Part shown: positions 1 through 7,459 of the stretch, in pieces
Position numbering within the stretch: position 1 is the first letter of the stretch
Layout of the letters: each line of letters opens with the position of its first letter
Source of the DNA: a bacterium
GTDB taxonomy: Bacteria; Armatimonadota; Chthonomonadetes; Chthonomonadales; Chthonomonadaceae
Assembly (NCBI GenBank): GCA_021805405.1
Contig: JAJZFK010000397.1
Span: 1-19,949, forward strand
Reading direction: 5' to 3'
Length of the DNA stretch: 19,949 bases
The notes under the pieces: model-generated
Told to the model about the DNA's origin: nothing
The model's database searches: none
The model's input: only the letters and a program-made list of their open reading frames with translations
Program-made: the position numbers and the translations under genes

Positions 1-466
1 CTACCGACGCGTCTCTTAGCGCCACCCCCATTAGTTCTGCCGCCTTTACTGCCCCCTGAATTGCGGTAGCAACTGTATATGAGTTTCCTGTGGTAACTGC
101 AATGCCTTTTAATCGCGATGCTAGAGTAATTCCGCCGTCACCCACAACCGAAGTAAATGCCCCTAAACCAATAATGCCTGCTCCAAGCTCAATTGCAATT
201 TGCCCACATTGCTCAAGACGGTGGTACACAAATTCCAATGGCAGCGTTACGAACTGATGAGGAGTCAACGGACAAGCTATTAGCCAACCTTCAAGCTCCT
301 CTCCTGTTTTACTTTTTACGCCAGTTACCGCGGAAACAGCCATGGGGTCACGCGTTTTTATAAACTGCTCTAGTACAGACTCAGGAAGGTAGCGGGCTAA
401 GGGATACTTTCTTGCGACATCACGCCGGGCGTCAATAGGATGAATAATAAAGGCAAATCGCTGCAT
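1..466 (-). CDS. Acyl-ACP reductase-like / COG5322 predicted dehydrogenase, N-terminal part (3' end beyond window)
   Basis: The 155 visible residues begin MQRFAFIIHP and contain GLGAFTSVVGDGG, then GIAVTTGNSYTVATAIQGA and a helix ending AAELMGV. This matches my memory of the N-terminal half of cyanobacterial long-chain acyl-ACP reductase, which has 'LGGFTSII', then 'TTGNTHTAY', just before its Rossmann nucleotide-binding motif. The Rossmann GxGxxG and the catalytic cysteine would lie past the left edge, so activity cannot be judged. Non-cyanobacterial relatives are usually annotated as predicted amino acid or shikimate-type dehydrogenases (COG5322). The ATG at 466 shares one base with the TGA stop of the upstream permease (TGATG), and AGGAG lies upstream, indicating translational coupling. 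It is the last visible gene of a compact minus-strand operon. Family membership is fairly confident; substrate is unknown. Confidence 0.68.
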   Translation of the reverse strand, partial: MQRFAFIIHPIDARRDVARKYPLARYLPESVLEQFIKTRDPMAVSAVTGVKSKTGEELEGWLIACPLTPHQFVTLPLEFVYHRLEQCGQIAIELGAGIIGLGAFTSVVGDGGITLASRLKGIAVTTGNSYTVATAIQGAVKAAELMGVALRDASV

Positions 467-1866
467 CAAATCTCCTCGGATGATTGCGCGCGCCTGCTGT
501 TGCGCCGCTGTTTCTGCTGCAGCTTAATCTGCTCTTTGCGCGGCAGTACTACTTTTCGTACATACGCAAACCAGCCAACTGCAATTACCACTAGAAGTAT
601 ACCTGCGCCCCACGCCGCAGGGTTGTTCTGCATGACGACGCCTAACCCTACCAACAGGAAAAGAATCGAGCCAGTTATAGCCAGTGACAGGCCTCCTAAC
701 ATTCGGTATGGCCGGGTTCTATCGGAATCCTTCTTGCGCAAACTGGCTACCGTAGCAAGCGCAAATGAGTATATGATGGCCTCGGTAACCGCTGCCAGGT
801 TAATGAGTGTGACAAACGAACGCGTAAGGTAAACAGCCATAGATACTGCCAGCGCTATAACGTAAATGGTGAATACTGCGACATCTGGCGTGGCATACTT
901 CAGCGAAATGTGGGCAAACCTGGCAGGCAGAACATGGTCACGCGCGGAGGCATAAATAAACCTGCTGACGCTGATAAGGCCTGCGTTAAACGTCGTTAGA
1001 GACATAAAAAGGCTGGTTACTATCATCACCCATTCGCCCGCCCGCCCCAAAGAGGCAAGAGCAAACACCAGATGCGGTGCAGGCGTGCGATGAGCAATCG
1101 TTCCAAATAGTGCGACACGGCTAGTGGTGGCGAACATCGCGGTGGCAACCAGCGAATATACCACTGTCAGCAGGATTACGGCAATAAACATACCCCGTGC
1201 AATGGAGCGGTGGTCCCTCACCTCTTCAGCAAGGGGTGTTACCCATTCAAAACCCACGAAGAGAAAGATGGCAATGCCCACGGCGGTAAAGAGCGAACCG
1301 GGTGCCCCAGGATGCAAAAGGGTGGTCACGTGGAATTCCGTGCGGTGTAGCGCGAGCACGCTCATAGCTACAATCGATACCACAACGGTGTATGTGATGA
1401 TATCCTGTAGCATTCCGGCAACTTTTAGGCCACGAAAATTGGCTGCGGTAGCCAGCGTTATCATAAGAAATATCCAGATTGGAGGTGCAATCTGGGGTAT
1501 GGCGGTATGTAGTACGAACGAAAGCACATATGCCTCTGCACCCACAACCAGCGTAACAACGCTCATGTAGGTAAGTGCAACGACCTGAGCAGTCTCCTCA
1601 CCAAAGGCGCGCTGAACGTACACGCGAATACCGGCTGCGTTAGGGTACAGGCCGCAAAGCTCAGCAAAGGCGGCTGCCGCTATCGCACACAATATTCCCG
1701 CAATGAGTATGGGCAGCCACGAGCCGTTACCGCCCATCAACATACCTACCGTTACTACAACCAGAAAGGTGGAGGAGGCAAACGTAAGGCCCGCACTGGT
1801 GGAGATCACAGTTCGCAGACCAATGGTACGCCGCAAACCGTTTGGTGGGCCGGTCACTCCTCCCAC
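466..1866 (-). CDS. APC-family amino acid permease
   Basis: The 466-residue protein is strongly hydrophobic, with about twelve predicted membrane helices. It has the APC superfamily pattern: an N-terminal helix with ISTSAGLTFASS, a conserved-looking segment AAAAFAELCGLYPNAAGIRVY that resembles the family's 'ELxxxxPxxGG' region, and FLFVGFEWVTPLAEEVRD, which corresponds to the family's 'F.G.E....EE.' motif in helix 6. It probably imports an amino acid or amine by proton or sodium symport; the substrate cannot be read. The start is uncertain. The GTG at 1866 has no Shine-Dalgarno, while the GTG at 1857 forms a four-base GTGA overlap with the upstream stop but its GGGAGGA lies immediately adjacent. 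The C-terminus is basic and rich in Lys, Gln and Arg. It sits between an SCP2-like gene and an acyl-ACP-reductase-like gene. Confidence 0.85.
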   Translation of the reverse strand: MGGVTGPPNGLRRTIGLRTVISTSAGLTFASSTFLVVVTVGMLMGGNGSWLPILIAGILCAIAAAAFAELCGLYPNAAGIRVYVQRAFGEETAQVVALTYMSVVTLVVGAEAYVLSFVLHTAIPQIAPPIWIFLMITLATAANFRGLKVAGMLQDIITYTVVVSIVAMSVLALHRTEFHVTTLLHPGAPGSLFTAVGIAIFLFVGFEWVTPLAEEVRDHRSIARGMFIAVILLTVVYSLVATAMFATTSRVALFGTIAHRTPAPHLVFALASLGRAGEWVMIVTSLFMSLTTFNAGLISVSRFIYASARDHVLPARFAHISLKYATPDVAVFTIYVIALAVSMAVYLTRSFVTLINLAAVTEAIIYSFALATVASLRKKDSDRTRPYRMLGGLSLAITGSILFLLVGLGVVMQNNPAAWGAGILLVVIAVGWFAYVRKVVLPRKEQIKLQQKQRRNSRRAQSSEEI

Positions 1867-2207
1867 AACATGGCGGTTATGAAGTCCAGGCGAAGTACGT
1901 CATCTTCCGATCCGTCTACACGCAACGTGCCTTCGTTATACGGCTCGTTAGGCGACACCTCTCCGTAGAATACCTGCGTTAGCACCTCGCAGTTTGCTGC
2001 GACACGCAGATCGCAATTTGCTGGCGTACCTTCGCTGTAAACTACGGTTCCTTCGTGGCAGGTCAGCGTGTAATCTGCGAGCGTATCTTCCGCGTGGATG
2101 TGTATTACACGGTTCCAGTCGCGGTTCATCACTCGCAGTTTCTCATTGGCGTTGCAATCGTCTGCAAACGTACGCAGACTGTGCGACAACTCTTCATTAG
2201 ACGACAT
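1854..2207 (-). CDS. Small SCP2 sterol-carrier-like protein
   Basis: The 117 residues resemble a stand-alone SCP2 domain. A helical start is followed by a beta sheet (NRVIHIHAEDTLADYTLTCHEG), then the diagnostic half: DLRVAANCEVLTQVFYGEV, a loop, and EGTLRVDGSEDDVLRLDFI. SCP2 domains form a hydrophobic pocket that binds lipids, acyl chains or acyl-CoA. Here the domain is short and has no fused enzyme. The ATG at 2207 has AGGA upstream (in ACAGGACTAGCAT). The gene lies 12 bases after the quinate-dehydrogenase-like gene, and its stop overlaps the proposed GTG of the permease. With an acyl-ACP-reductase-like protein in the same unit, a role in carrying a lipid or acyl intermediate is possible, but this is inference. 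Confidence 0.6.
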   Translation of the reverse strand: MSSNEELSHSLRTFADDCNANEKLRVMNRDWNRVIHIHAEDTLADYTLTCHEGTVVYSEGTPANCDLRVAANCEVLTQVFYGEVSPNEPYNEGTLRVDGSEDDVLRLDFITAMLWEE

Positions 2208-2219
2208 ATGCTAGTCCTG

Positions 2220-3125
2220 TTAGTTTAAAACGTGTATTTCGCCCTGCCACTTAAGCCGCTGTGACCATTCAACGTAGTCATCCCGAGTTATCGCACTTAA
2301 TGGCTTGTCTGCAAGCGCAACCACTGCAGCTTCCATAACATTGGTGCCTGCCGATACACCGTCCATATCCGGTGTAGTAGTAGCTAGAATTCTTGCACCT
2401 GCCTTACGGAGCTCATCCACCGTATCCGGCCTGGTTGTATTTGTTAGTATTATCTTACCATGCAAGTCCTGCGGCATGTGCTTCAGTATGAGGTGCCTGT
2501 CTCCTGCTATTACATCGGCTTCGTAATAATAGTGAGCAAATTTGCCATCGGCAGAGCGCTCATTTTGTGCCGCACCAGTAGGGTATAGCATGCGAAAGGG
2601 TACAGTTAAAAGGCGGGAGCGGTACTTTCTTGCAAGGTCTTTAAGTTCCTCCAGGGTGGTGAGCGGGTAGTCAATTTTCATATTGAAAATGAGGTCGCCA
2701 AATTTGCACTCGCATCCTGCAGCTACCAGTGCCTCCGCCATGCCAAACCGATCCAACGCGCTCACCATCAGGACTTTCGTGCCTCGCTGAATGTAGCCCC
2801 TATTCACCAGAGTTTCCACCGTAGTGCGCTCAAGTGTCTCCTTCAGCCCGCTGCCATCTACTACAGGTGTAATTTTCGCATGTTGCGCGAGCCGCAGACC
2901 GTCACCTATGACAAACTGATCGCCCGCAACTCGAAGGTAGACGTCTATACCACCCAAGCCGATAGCGTCCACATGGCCGTCAAGTTTCTCCAATGTTGAC
3001 GCGGCAAGTTCCATGTCTGCATTGCATCCCACGCGGCTAAGCGTGAAATCGATACCATTCAGCTTAAGTTCACGCTTGAAATCACCGGTAGAAGCTCCTA
3101 GGCTAACACTTACAACACGTTTCAA
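2220..3125 (-). CDS. Quinate 5-dehydrogenase-family protein
   Basis: The protein is about 301 residues and begins KRVVSVSLGASTGDFKRELK. It continues with VDAIGLGGIDVYLRV, TPVVDGSGLKETLERT and ILATTTPDMDGVSAGTNVMEA. I recognise this as the family annotated 'quinate 5-dehydrogenase' in anaerobes and thermophiles; that name is weakly founded. The longest ORF begins at 3188, but that would overlap the upstream gene by 47 bases. A TTG at 3125 gives the family-typical start and has GGAG eight bases upstream, leaving 16 bases to the preceding stop, so I prefer it. Its downstream neighbours are an SCP2-like protein, a permease and another dehydrogenase-like protein, so the unit may handle an unidentified small metabolite. 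The family call is fairly sure; the reaction is not. Confidence 0.68.
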   Translation of the reverse strand: MKRVVSVSLGASTGDFKRELKLNGIDFTLSRVGCNADMELAASTLEKLDGHVDAIGLGGIDVYLRVAGDQFVIGDGLRLAQHAKITPVVDGSGLKETLERTTVETLVNRGYIQRGTKVLMVSALDRFGMAEALVAAGCECKFGDLIFNMKIDYPLTTLEELKDLARKYRSRLLTVPFRMLYPTGAAQNERSADGKFAHYYYEADVIAGDRHLILKHMPQDLHGKIILTNTTRPDTVDELRKAGARILATTTPDMDGVSAGTNVMEAAVVALADKPLSAITRDDYVEWSQRLKWQGEIHVLN

Positions 3126-3141
3126 TCTTGGTTCTCCGTCA

Positions 3142-3654
3142 TCAATAATATTTGGTGCGGTTAAAAGCGGTGTAGCCGGCAACAACAAGCATCACATAGT
3201 ACCAAAGGTTCGTTAATGATGCAGCCAATCCGCTTAGTCCACCCATTACCATAACGGTTGCAAGTAATAGCCCGCCAACAGTACTGCCTAATGCCATCAA
3301 CTCAATGACGCGTCCCCGCTTTCTGTTGGTAACCTTCAGCACAATGGTAGCCATCGCGGTACCATAAACGAAAGCTGCTAAGAGCATAAAAAAGCCAAAG
3401 CCGCTAAGGAACAGAACGACGCACCCTAATGCAGTACTAGAAAACAGAGAGACAGCCCAACCCTTTAGGAGTTGAACCGTCTCTACCTGCTCTAATGGTA
3501 ACCGCGCAGTGCGCATACAGCTGCGGCAAATCATGCCTGTTGGGGTTATAACCGAACAGGAAGGACAAATAGGTGTGCTACAGCGCGCACATGCCAGCCT
3601 GGTTGCCTCGTGCCTTCTACAGCTGCAGCGCGGAATTCCTTCTTGAGATTGCAT
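3142..3654 (-). CDS. Zinc-finger (B-box-like) small membrane protein
   Basis: The 170 residues fall into two parts. Residues 10-46 carry a zinc-binding pattern: C10, C12, H15, then C22xxC25, C30xxC33 and C43xxC46. This resembles B-box or double zinc-ribbon N-termini found on bacterial membrane proteins. From about residue 62 onward there are four hydrophobic segments, with a basic loop (VTNRKRGR) between the second and third. The protein ends in TKYY. The function is unknown. The zinc finger probably faces the cytoplasm and may bind a partner, as in rhomboid proteins with similar N-terminal fingers, but no rhomboid serine/histidine motif is visible. The start codon lacks a strong Shine-Dalgarno. 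The gene lies 16 bases ahead of the quinate-dehydrogenase-like gene. Confidence 0.6.
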   Translation of the reverse strand: MQSQEGIPRCSCRRHEATRLACARCSTPICPSCSVITPTGMICRSCMRTARLPLEQVETVQLLKGWAVSLFSSTALGCVVLFLSGFGFFMLLAAFVYGTAMATIVLKVTNRKRGRVIELMALGSTVGGLLLATVMVMGGLSGLAASLTNLWYYVMLVVAGYTAFNRTKYY

Positions 3655-3662
3655 AGAAGCTA

Positions 3663-3691
3663 GTTTGAAACATCTTTGACTATTGTGTCAA
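3663..3691 (-). promoter_or_regulatory. Weak candidate promoter for the zinc-finger/quinate-dehydrogenase unit
   Basis: A perfect minus-strand TTGACA sits at 3691-3686. At 17-base spacing the minus-10 position reads TCAAAC, a poor match to TATAAT. The site falls in the 76-base gap between the SLH-like gene and the zinc-finger gene, the largest gap in this operon. It could be an internal promoter that separates the envelope genes from the metabolic genes. Confidence 0.25.
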
Positions 3692-3730
3692 CTGAGAACC
3701 GAATTGATCCTCAAAATCGATGCTTCCACA

Positions 3731-4405
3731 TCACCGCTTGGGATGAAACGTCTTGTCCGGAGTGGCACCAGTCTTGTCTAGGCCAAGTGAGGTAACTCTA
3801 TTTGTAACACCCTCAGCCATCTCTGCAACTGCTTCGCTTAGCTGTGCAGAGGTAACATGTACATTGTTGACCTGTAGTAACACGGAACCGGGCCAAACCA
3901 TTTTGTTAACAGCCAGGTAATGAAGGGCTGAATAGTAGGGACTACGTGGTGAAACCTGAACCTTGGCGACAGGTGGAAGCGCCACAGATTTGGCAGTGTC
4001 CTTGGCACCCGGGCCAGCACGGTGAAGGCCGTTGTTCAGATAATCACCCATTCGCGTTAATACTGACGCCAGCATATACCGGGTAACTGGTTTTGCCCGC
4101 CAGTTGCCACTGTTGAGCTGATTGACCACCGATTCCGGCACGGCGGTACTCTTGTGGTGCTGCCAACTACCATCCGTTAGAACATGCGCCTCGGCAGCAA
4201 GGGCAACCACTACCTGAGCACGCGTAACAGGCATGCTACCGTGAAAGCTGCCATCTGGCAGAGTTCGCAAAACCTTGTTTGCTATGGCCTCCTGCACGGC
4301 CGAAGCAGCCCACGAACTGCTGCTCACGTCCTTTGGCAGTGCCTGGGATGCCACGGCTGAAACCGAAAGGAGTCCCAGTACCAATACAAAATGCTTGTTT
4401 GTCAT
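3731..4405 (-). CDS. Secreted protein with degenerate S-layer-homology-like repeats
   Basis: The 224-residue protein starts with a Sec signal peptide (positive MTNKH, hydrophobic core, likely cleavage after ASQA around residue 22). Three SLH-like units follow: residues 27-72 (WAASAVQEAIANKVL...MPVTRAQVVVALA), about 87-123 (ending KPVTRYMLASVLTRMGDYL) and 155-197 (YYSALHYLAVNKM...VTSAQLSEAVAEM). They keep the helix pattern and the closing 'TRAQ' type motif but are diverged. SLH domains usually anchor exported proteins to wall polymers or the S-layer. The upstream TTG at 4426 is possible, but ATG at 4405 has AAGGA at good spacing and gives the correct signal peptide. It follows mreB by 54 bases on the same strand, so an envelope role fits. 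Confidence 0.62.
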   Translation of the reverse strand: MTNKHFVLVLGLLSVSAVASQALPKDVSSSSWAASAVQEAIANKVLRTLPDGSFHGSMPVTRAQVVVALAAEAHVLTDGSWQHHKSTAVPESVVNQLNSGNWRAKPVTRYMLASVLTRMGDYLNNGLHRAGPGAKDTAKSVALPPVAKVQVSPRSPYYSALHYLAVNKMVWPGSVLLQVNNVHVTSAQLSEAVAEMAEGVTNRVTSLGLDKTGATPDKTFHPKR

Positions 4406-4459
4406 ATTATTAGATTCCTTGCGCAACGGCTGCCCTGCCGGGCACCGGCTGGGGAGTGC

Positions 4460-5467
4460 CTAATGTTCCTTGGTTTTGCGAATGACCGATAGCTCTTCGA
4501 GCGCCCGGCCCGTTCCAATCGCCACACATGACAGCGGGTCTTCAGCAACATACACCGGTATGTTGGTTGCAGCGCACAACAGATGATCCAGCCCGCGAAG
4601 TAGTGCCCCACCACCCGTTAATACAATACCGCGCTCTATGATGTCCGCCGACAACTCCGGCGGTGTCTGCTCTAGTACACGCTTAACTTTTTCAATGATC
4701 GCGTTGACCGGTTCGGTGAGTGCTTCACGTATCTCTTCGGATGTTACTTCGACTGTTTTGGGTAGACCCTCTACAAGATCACGCCCCCTCACTGTGAAGC
4801 GCGTCTCCTGTTCGAGCGGGTACGCCGAACCAACACGCGTCTTTATTTCTTCGGCAGTACGCTCACCAATCATCAGGTTATGCGCACTCTTTACATGCCG
4901 TATGATGACCTCGTCCATCCTGTTACCGGCAACCCGTAGGCTCTCGCTGGCTACAATACCACCTAGTGAAATAACCGCAATATCTGTAGTGCCACCACCG
5001 ATATCCACTACCATGTTGCCACCAGGAGTAGATATGGGCAATCCGGCACCAATCGCGGCAGCCATGGGCTCCTCAATCGTATTTGCCTCACCAGCACCTG
5101 CCTCAAGTGCTGCCTGGCGCACGGCCCGTTTCTCCACGCTGGTTACCTGCGATGGAACGCATACTAGCACGCGCGGCTTCAATACAAACTTGTGCCCCAC
5201 CACCTTGCGAAAGAGATACTCAAGCATTTTCCGGGTGGTGGTGTAATCTGCAATGACCCCATCACTCATAGGTCGAATGGCCACAATAGAGCCGGGAGTT
5301 CGGCCAAGCATCAGCCGCGCCTCCTCACCCACCGCTAATACTTTTTTGGTTGTCTCGGAAATCGCTACAACGGAAGGTTCTCTAAGTACAATGCCTTTGC
5401 CTCTAACGTAAACGAGAATATTTGCGGTGCCCAGATCCACTCCCAACTCAGGCACGAAACTAAACAA
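4460..5467 (-). CDS. mreB: Rod-shape-determining actin homologue MreB
   Basis: MreB is a bacterial actin that polymerises on the inner face of the membrane and guides sidewall peptidoglycan synthesis. From the preferred start the protein is 335 residues, the usual family length. Visible motifs are DLGTAN at residues 11-16 (phosphate 1), IEEPMAAAIG around 131-140 (catalytic Glu region), DIGGGTTDIAV at 155-165 (phosphate 2) and a C-terminal GIVLTGGGALLRGLD (adenosine). The open frame extends to 5602, but that would place 45 non-family residues in front and lie deep within murA. A TTG at 5467 gives MFSFVPELGVDLGTAN, with GGGAGG seven bases upstream. The start overlaps the end of murA by 8 bases, so translation is probably coupled. 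Confidence 0.95.
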   Translation of the reverse strand: MFSFVPELGVDLGTANILVYVRGKGIVLREPSVVAISETTKKVLAVGEEARLMLGRTPGSIVAIRPMSDGVIADYTTTRKMLEYLFRKVVGHKFVLKPRVLVCVPSQVTSVEKRAVRQAALEAGAGEANTIEEPMAAAIGAGLPISTPGGNMVVDIGGGTTDIAVISLGGIVASESLRVAGNRMDEVIIRHVKSAHNLMIGERTAEEIKTRVGSAYPLEQETRFTVRGRDLVEGLPKTVEVTSEEIREALTEPVNAIIEKVKRVLEQTPPELSADIIERGIVLTGGGALLRGLDHLLCAATNIPVYVAEDPLSCVAIGTGRALEELSVIRKTKEH

Positions 5468-6743
5468 CGATAGGCCTCCCAACGGCGTCGGTACGTGATC
5501 GCCGGATATTCGCTCCGAGGTTTTTAAGGTTACGGACCAGGTCTTCATACCCTCGATCCAGGTGCTCCAACTCTGTAACGACCGTTTCGCCATGTGCCGC
5601 AAGACCGGCCACCACTACTGCGGCACCTCCACGCAGGTCTGTACAAGCAACGGGGGCACCTGTAAGCTGCGGAACGCCCGTGATTACTGCGGTTGAGCCT
5701 TCAACACGGATGTCGGCACCCATGCGCTGAAGTTCCGTCGTATATCTGAAGCGGCTTTCGTAGACCGTCTCCGTTAGGATAGACACTCCGTCAGCCAAGC
5801 AGAGCATCGCAGCGAACGGTTGCTGCAAATCCGTAGGAAACCCAGGGTGCGGCAATGTTCGAATGTCGGTGCTATGAATTCGCGACGTACGTCGCACTCT
5901 CATTCCATCTGGCATCGTGGTGATTTCCACACCAGTTTCTGCAAGTTTGCTCAACAGTGGGCGGCTGTGCTCTGCCACTGCGTTACGCACGATGACATCA
6001 CCACCGGTTATTGCAGCGCCTAAGATGTAGGTTCCTGCCTGCAGTCGGTCGGGCAGAACGTGGAACTCCGTGGGGTGAAGAGAATCAACACCCTTTACGA
6101 CAATCGTGCTGGTTCCTATCCCGGTTATCTGGGCGCCACAACTATTCAGGAAGTGTGCAAAATTGACGACTTCTGGTTCCTGTGCACAATTCTCAATTAC
6201 CGTAACGCCCCTAGCACAGCACGCGGCACTCATGAGATGTTGAGTCGCCCCAGCCGACGGGAACTCAAGGTAGAGGTTGGTACCAGTAAAGCGCCTAACC
6301 GATCCGTGATAGACGCCATGGTCTAGCTGAAGGGTAGCACCCAGTTGCTCCAGCCCCTTAACGTGAAAGTTCACGGGGCGAGCACCAATGTTACATCCGC
6401 CGGGCATCGCAACAGAAGCTGTACCAAACCGTGAAAGTAAAACACCCAGCAGGTTAAATGATGCGCGCATCTGTTGCACCAATTCCTGGGGCGTTTCTGA
6501 GGTAGTAAGATGGGAAGCATCTATTAAAAGAGCGCCATCTTCGCAAAAGTTGGCGCGAGCCCCAAGGTGGCGAAGTATATCAAGTAGGCGCTCCACATCA
6601 CTAATATGGGGCACGTTGTGCAAAATCGATTCGCCGGGTACGAGCAGGGCGGCAACGATGATCGCCAGTGCGTCGTTTTTACTGCCACCCACCTCTATCA
6701 CACCATGAAGGGGAATTCCCCCGTTAATTATTATGCTATCCAA
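5460..6743 (-). CDS. murA: UDP-N-acetylglucosamine 1-carboxyvinyltransferase MurA
   Basis: MurA transfers enolpyruvate from PEP to UDP-GlcNAc, the first committed step of peptidoglycan synthesis in the cytoplasm. The 427 residues match the family length. Key residues are present: K22 in SKNDAL, R93 in MRASF, the catalytic and fosfomycin-target C117 in PGGCNIGARP, and D305 in HPGFPTDLQQ. The start is a TTG at 6743 (MDSIIINGG) with GAGAGG ten bases upstream; no in-frame ATG fits better. A promoter at 6832-6861 would give a leader of roughly 80 bases. It leads a minus-strand unit with mreB and the SLH-like gene, joining precursor supply to cell-shape control. Confidence 0.96.
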   Translation of the reverse strand: MDSIIINGGIPLHGVIEVGGSKNDALAIIVAALLVPGESILHNVPHISDVERLLDILRHLGARANFCEDGALLIDASHLTTSETPQELVQQMRASFNLLGVLLSRFGTASVAMPGGCNIGARPVNFHVKGLEQLGATLQLDHGVYHGSVRRFTGTNLYLEFPSAGATQHLMSAACCARGVTVIENCAQEPEVVNFAHFLNSCGAQITGIGTSTIVVKGVDSLHPTEFHVLPDRLQAGTYILGAAITGGDVIVRNAVAEHSRPLLSKLAETGVEITTMPDGMRVRRTSRIHSTDIRTLPHPGFPTDLQQPFAAMLCLADGVSILTETVYESRFRYTTELQRMGADIRVEGSTAVITGVPQLTGAPVACTDLRGGAAVVVAGLAAHGETVVTELEHLDRGYEDLVRNLKNLGANIRRSRTDAVGRPIVV

Positions 6744-6831
6744 GCCAGAACTGCCTCTCTGCTCCGGACGGGGTTATAAGTAGACGTAGACCCGCAGTGT
6801 ATCGCAACACTCGGGCCATAATAGTTATGCA

Positions 6832-6861
6832 AGTATAGCCAGTTTAATCCCATTATGTCAA
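6832..6861 (-). promoter_or_regulatory. Sigma-70-type promoter of the murA-mreB unit
   Basis: On the minus strand TTGACA (6861-6856) is followed after 18 bases by TATACT (6837-6832). This is a near-consensus housekeeping promoter, correctly oriented about 90 bases ahead of the murA start. Transcription would begin near 6825. Confidence 0.72.
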
Positions 6862-6868
6862 ATAATAT

Positions 6869-6896
6869 CGATTAACGCTGTCGCTGTGATTAATCG
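6869..6896. repeat. Dyad CGATTAA-N14-TTAATCG just upstream of the murA minus-35 box
   Basis: A perfect seven-base inverted repeat (6869-6875 and 6890-6896) ends eight bases upstream of the murA minus-35 element. Its 28-base span and position would suit an activator or repressor dimer. It could equally be chance in AT-rich spacer DNA. Confidence 0.4.
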
Positions 6897-7459
6897 CACT
6901 TCATGAAGCTACCACTGCCACAAACAGTGCTACGCAACCCGCAAAGATACTCGCGTAACAAAGCCATTTGTAACTCTGTTACCAATTGCACTACCTTCCC
7001 CCCATAACCATTGTTAGTAAGGTGATAACTGGTGCCAGCACCCCTTTTTAGTTTGCACATGTGTGGCACTTCCGCTAGGCGGTTAAGTAAACCACTCAGC
7101 CACTAGAACTTAAATGCCTCTTATCTCTGCGCGCATTCGTGCACAGATTATCGCGCCACTAGTTGATGCAAACTTTTTGATCGCCAGCAACTCGCCCCAA
7201 TGAGCAAATGAGTCGCACGTTAAGCTGTGATCCACACCAGGTTTGCTAAGTGGCAGAACGGTTGGCACCACCCGGAGTTTTTGCCCTCGAAACTCTGTGG
7301 GCAGATGATCGTCTGTTTCTTGACGGCTTGCGCCAGGGTTTTGCATCGTTTTACTACTGGATGGTTTAACTGAGGGTTAGATTGCTAACGAAGATAATGC
7401 GTCCTGGTGTGAATAGGTGTACGCCACTGCTGGGCTAACTAGACGGAGACTCTTTCAAG
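6897..7459. other. Gene-poor intergenic stretch upstream of the GH2 glycosidase
   Basis: No convincing gene is visible. Short open stretches occur on both strands. One is a 78-codon minus-strand frame at 7110-7346 without a good ribosome binding site. Two short plus-strand frames also occur, one coding MPLISARIRAQIIAPLVDA from 7114 and one ending GFASFYYWMV near 7369. They may be traces of a decayed gene, but no family is recognisable. A small dyad GTTAG-ATTG-CTAAC lies at 7376-7389, about 70 bases ahead of the glycosidase, and could be an operator. GGAG at 7445-7448 is the glycosidase ribosome binding site. Confidence 0.45.

Noticed and set aside
2220..3188. Longer start at 3188 for the quinate-dehydrogenase-like gene
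   Set aside because: It would overlap the upstream gene by 47 bases and add residues not typical of the family; the TTG at 3125 has a good ribosome binding site.
4638..5246. 202-codon plus-strand ORF
   Set aside because: It lies wholly antisense to mreB, which is certain from its motifs; its composition is that of a reverse-strand shadow.
7110..7346. 78-codon minus-strand ORF as a gene
   Set aside because: It has no good ribosome binding site, no recognisable motif, and competes with coding-like fragments on the other strand.
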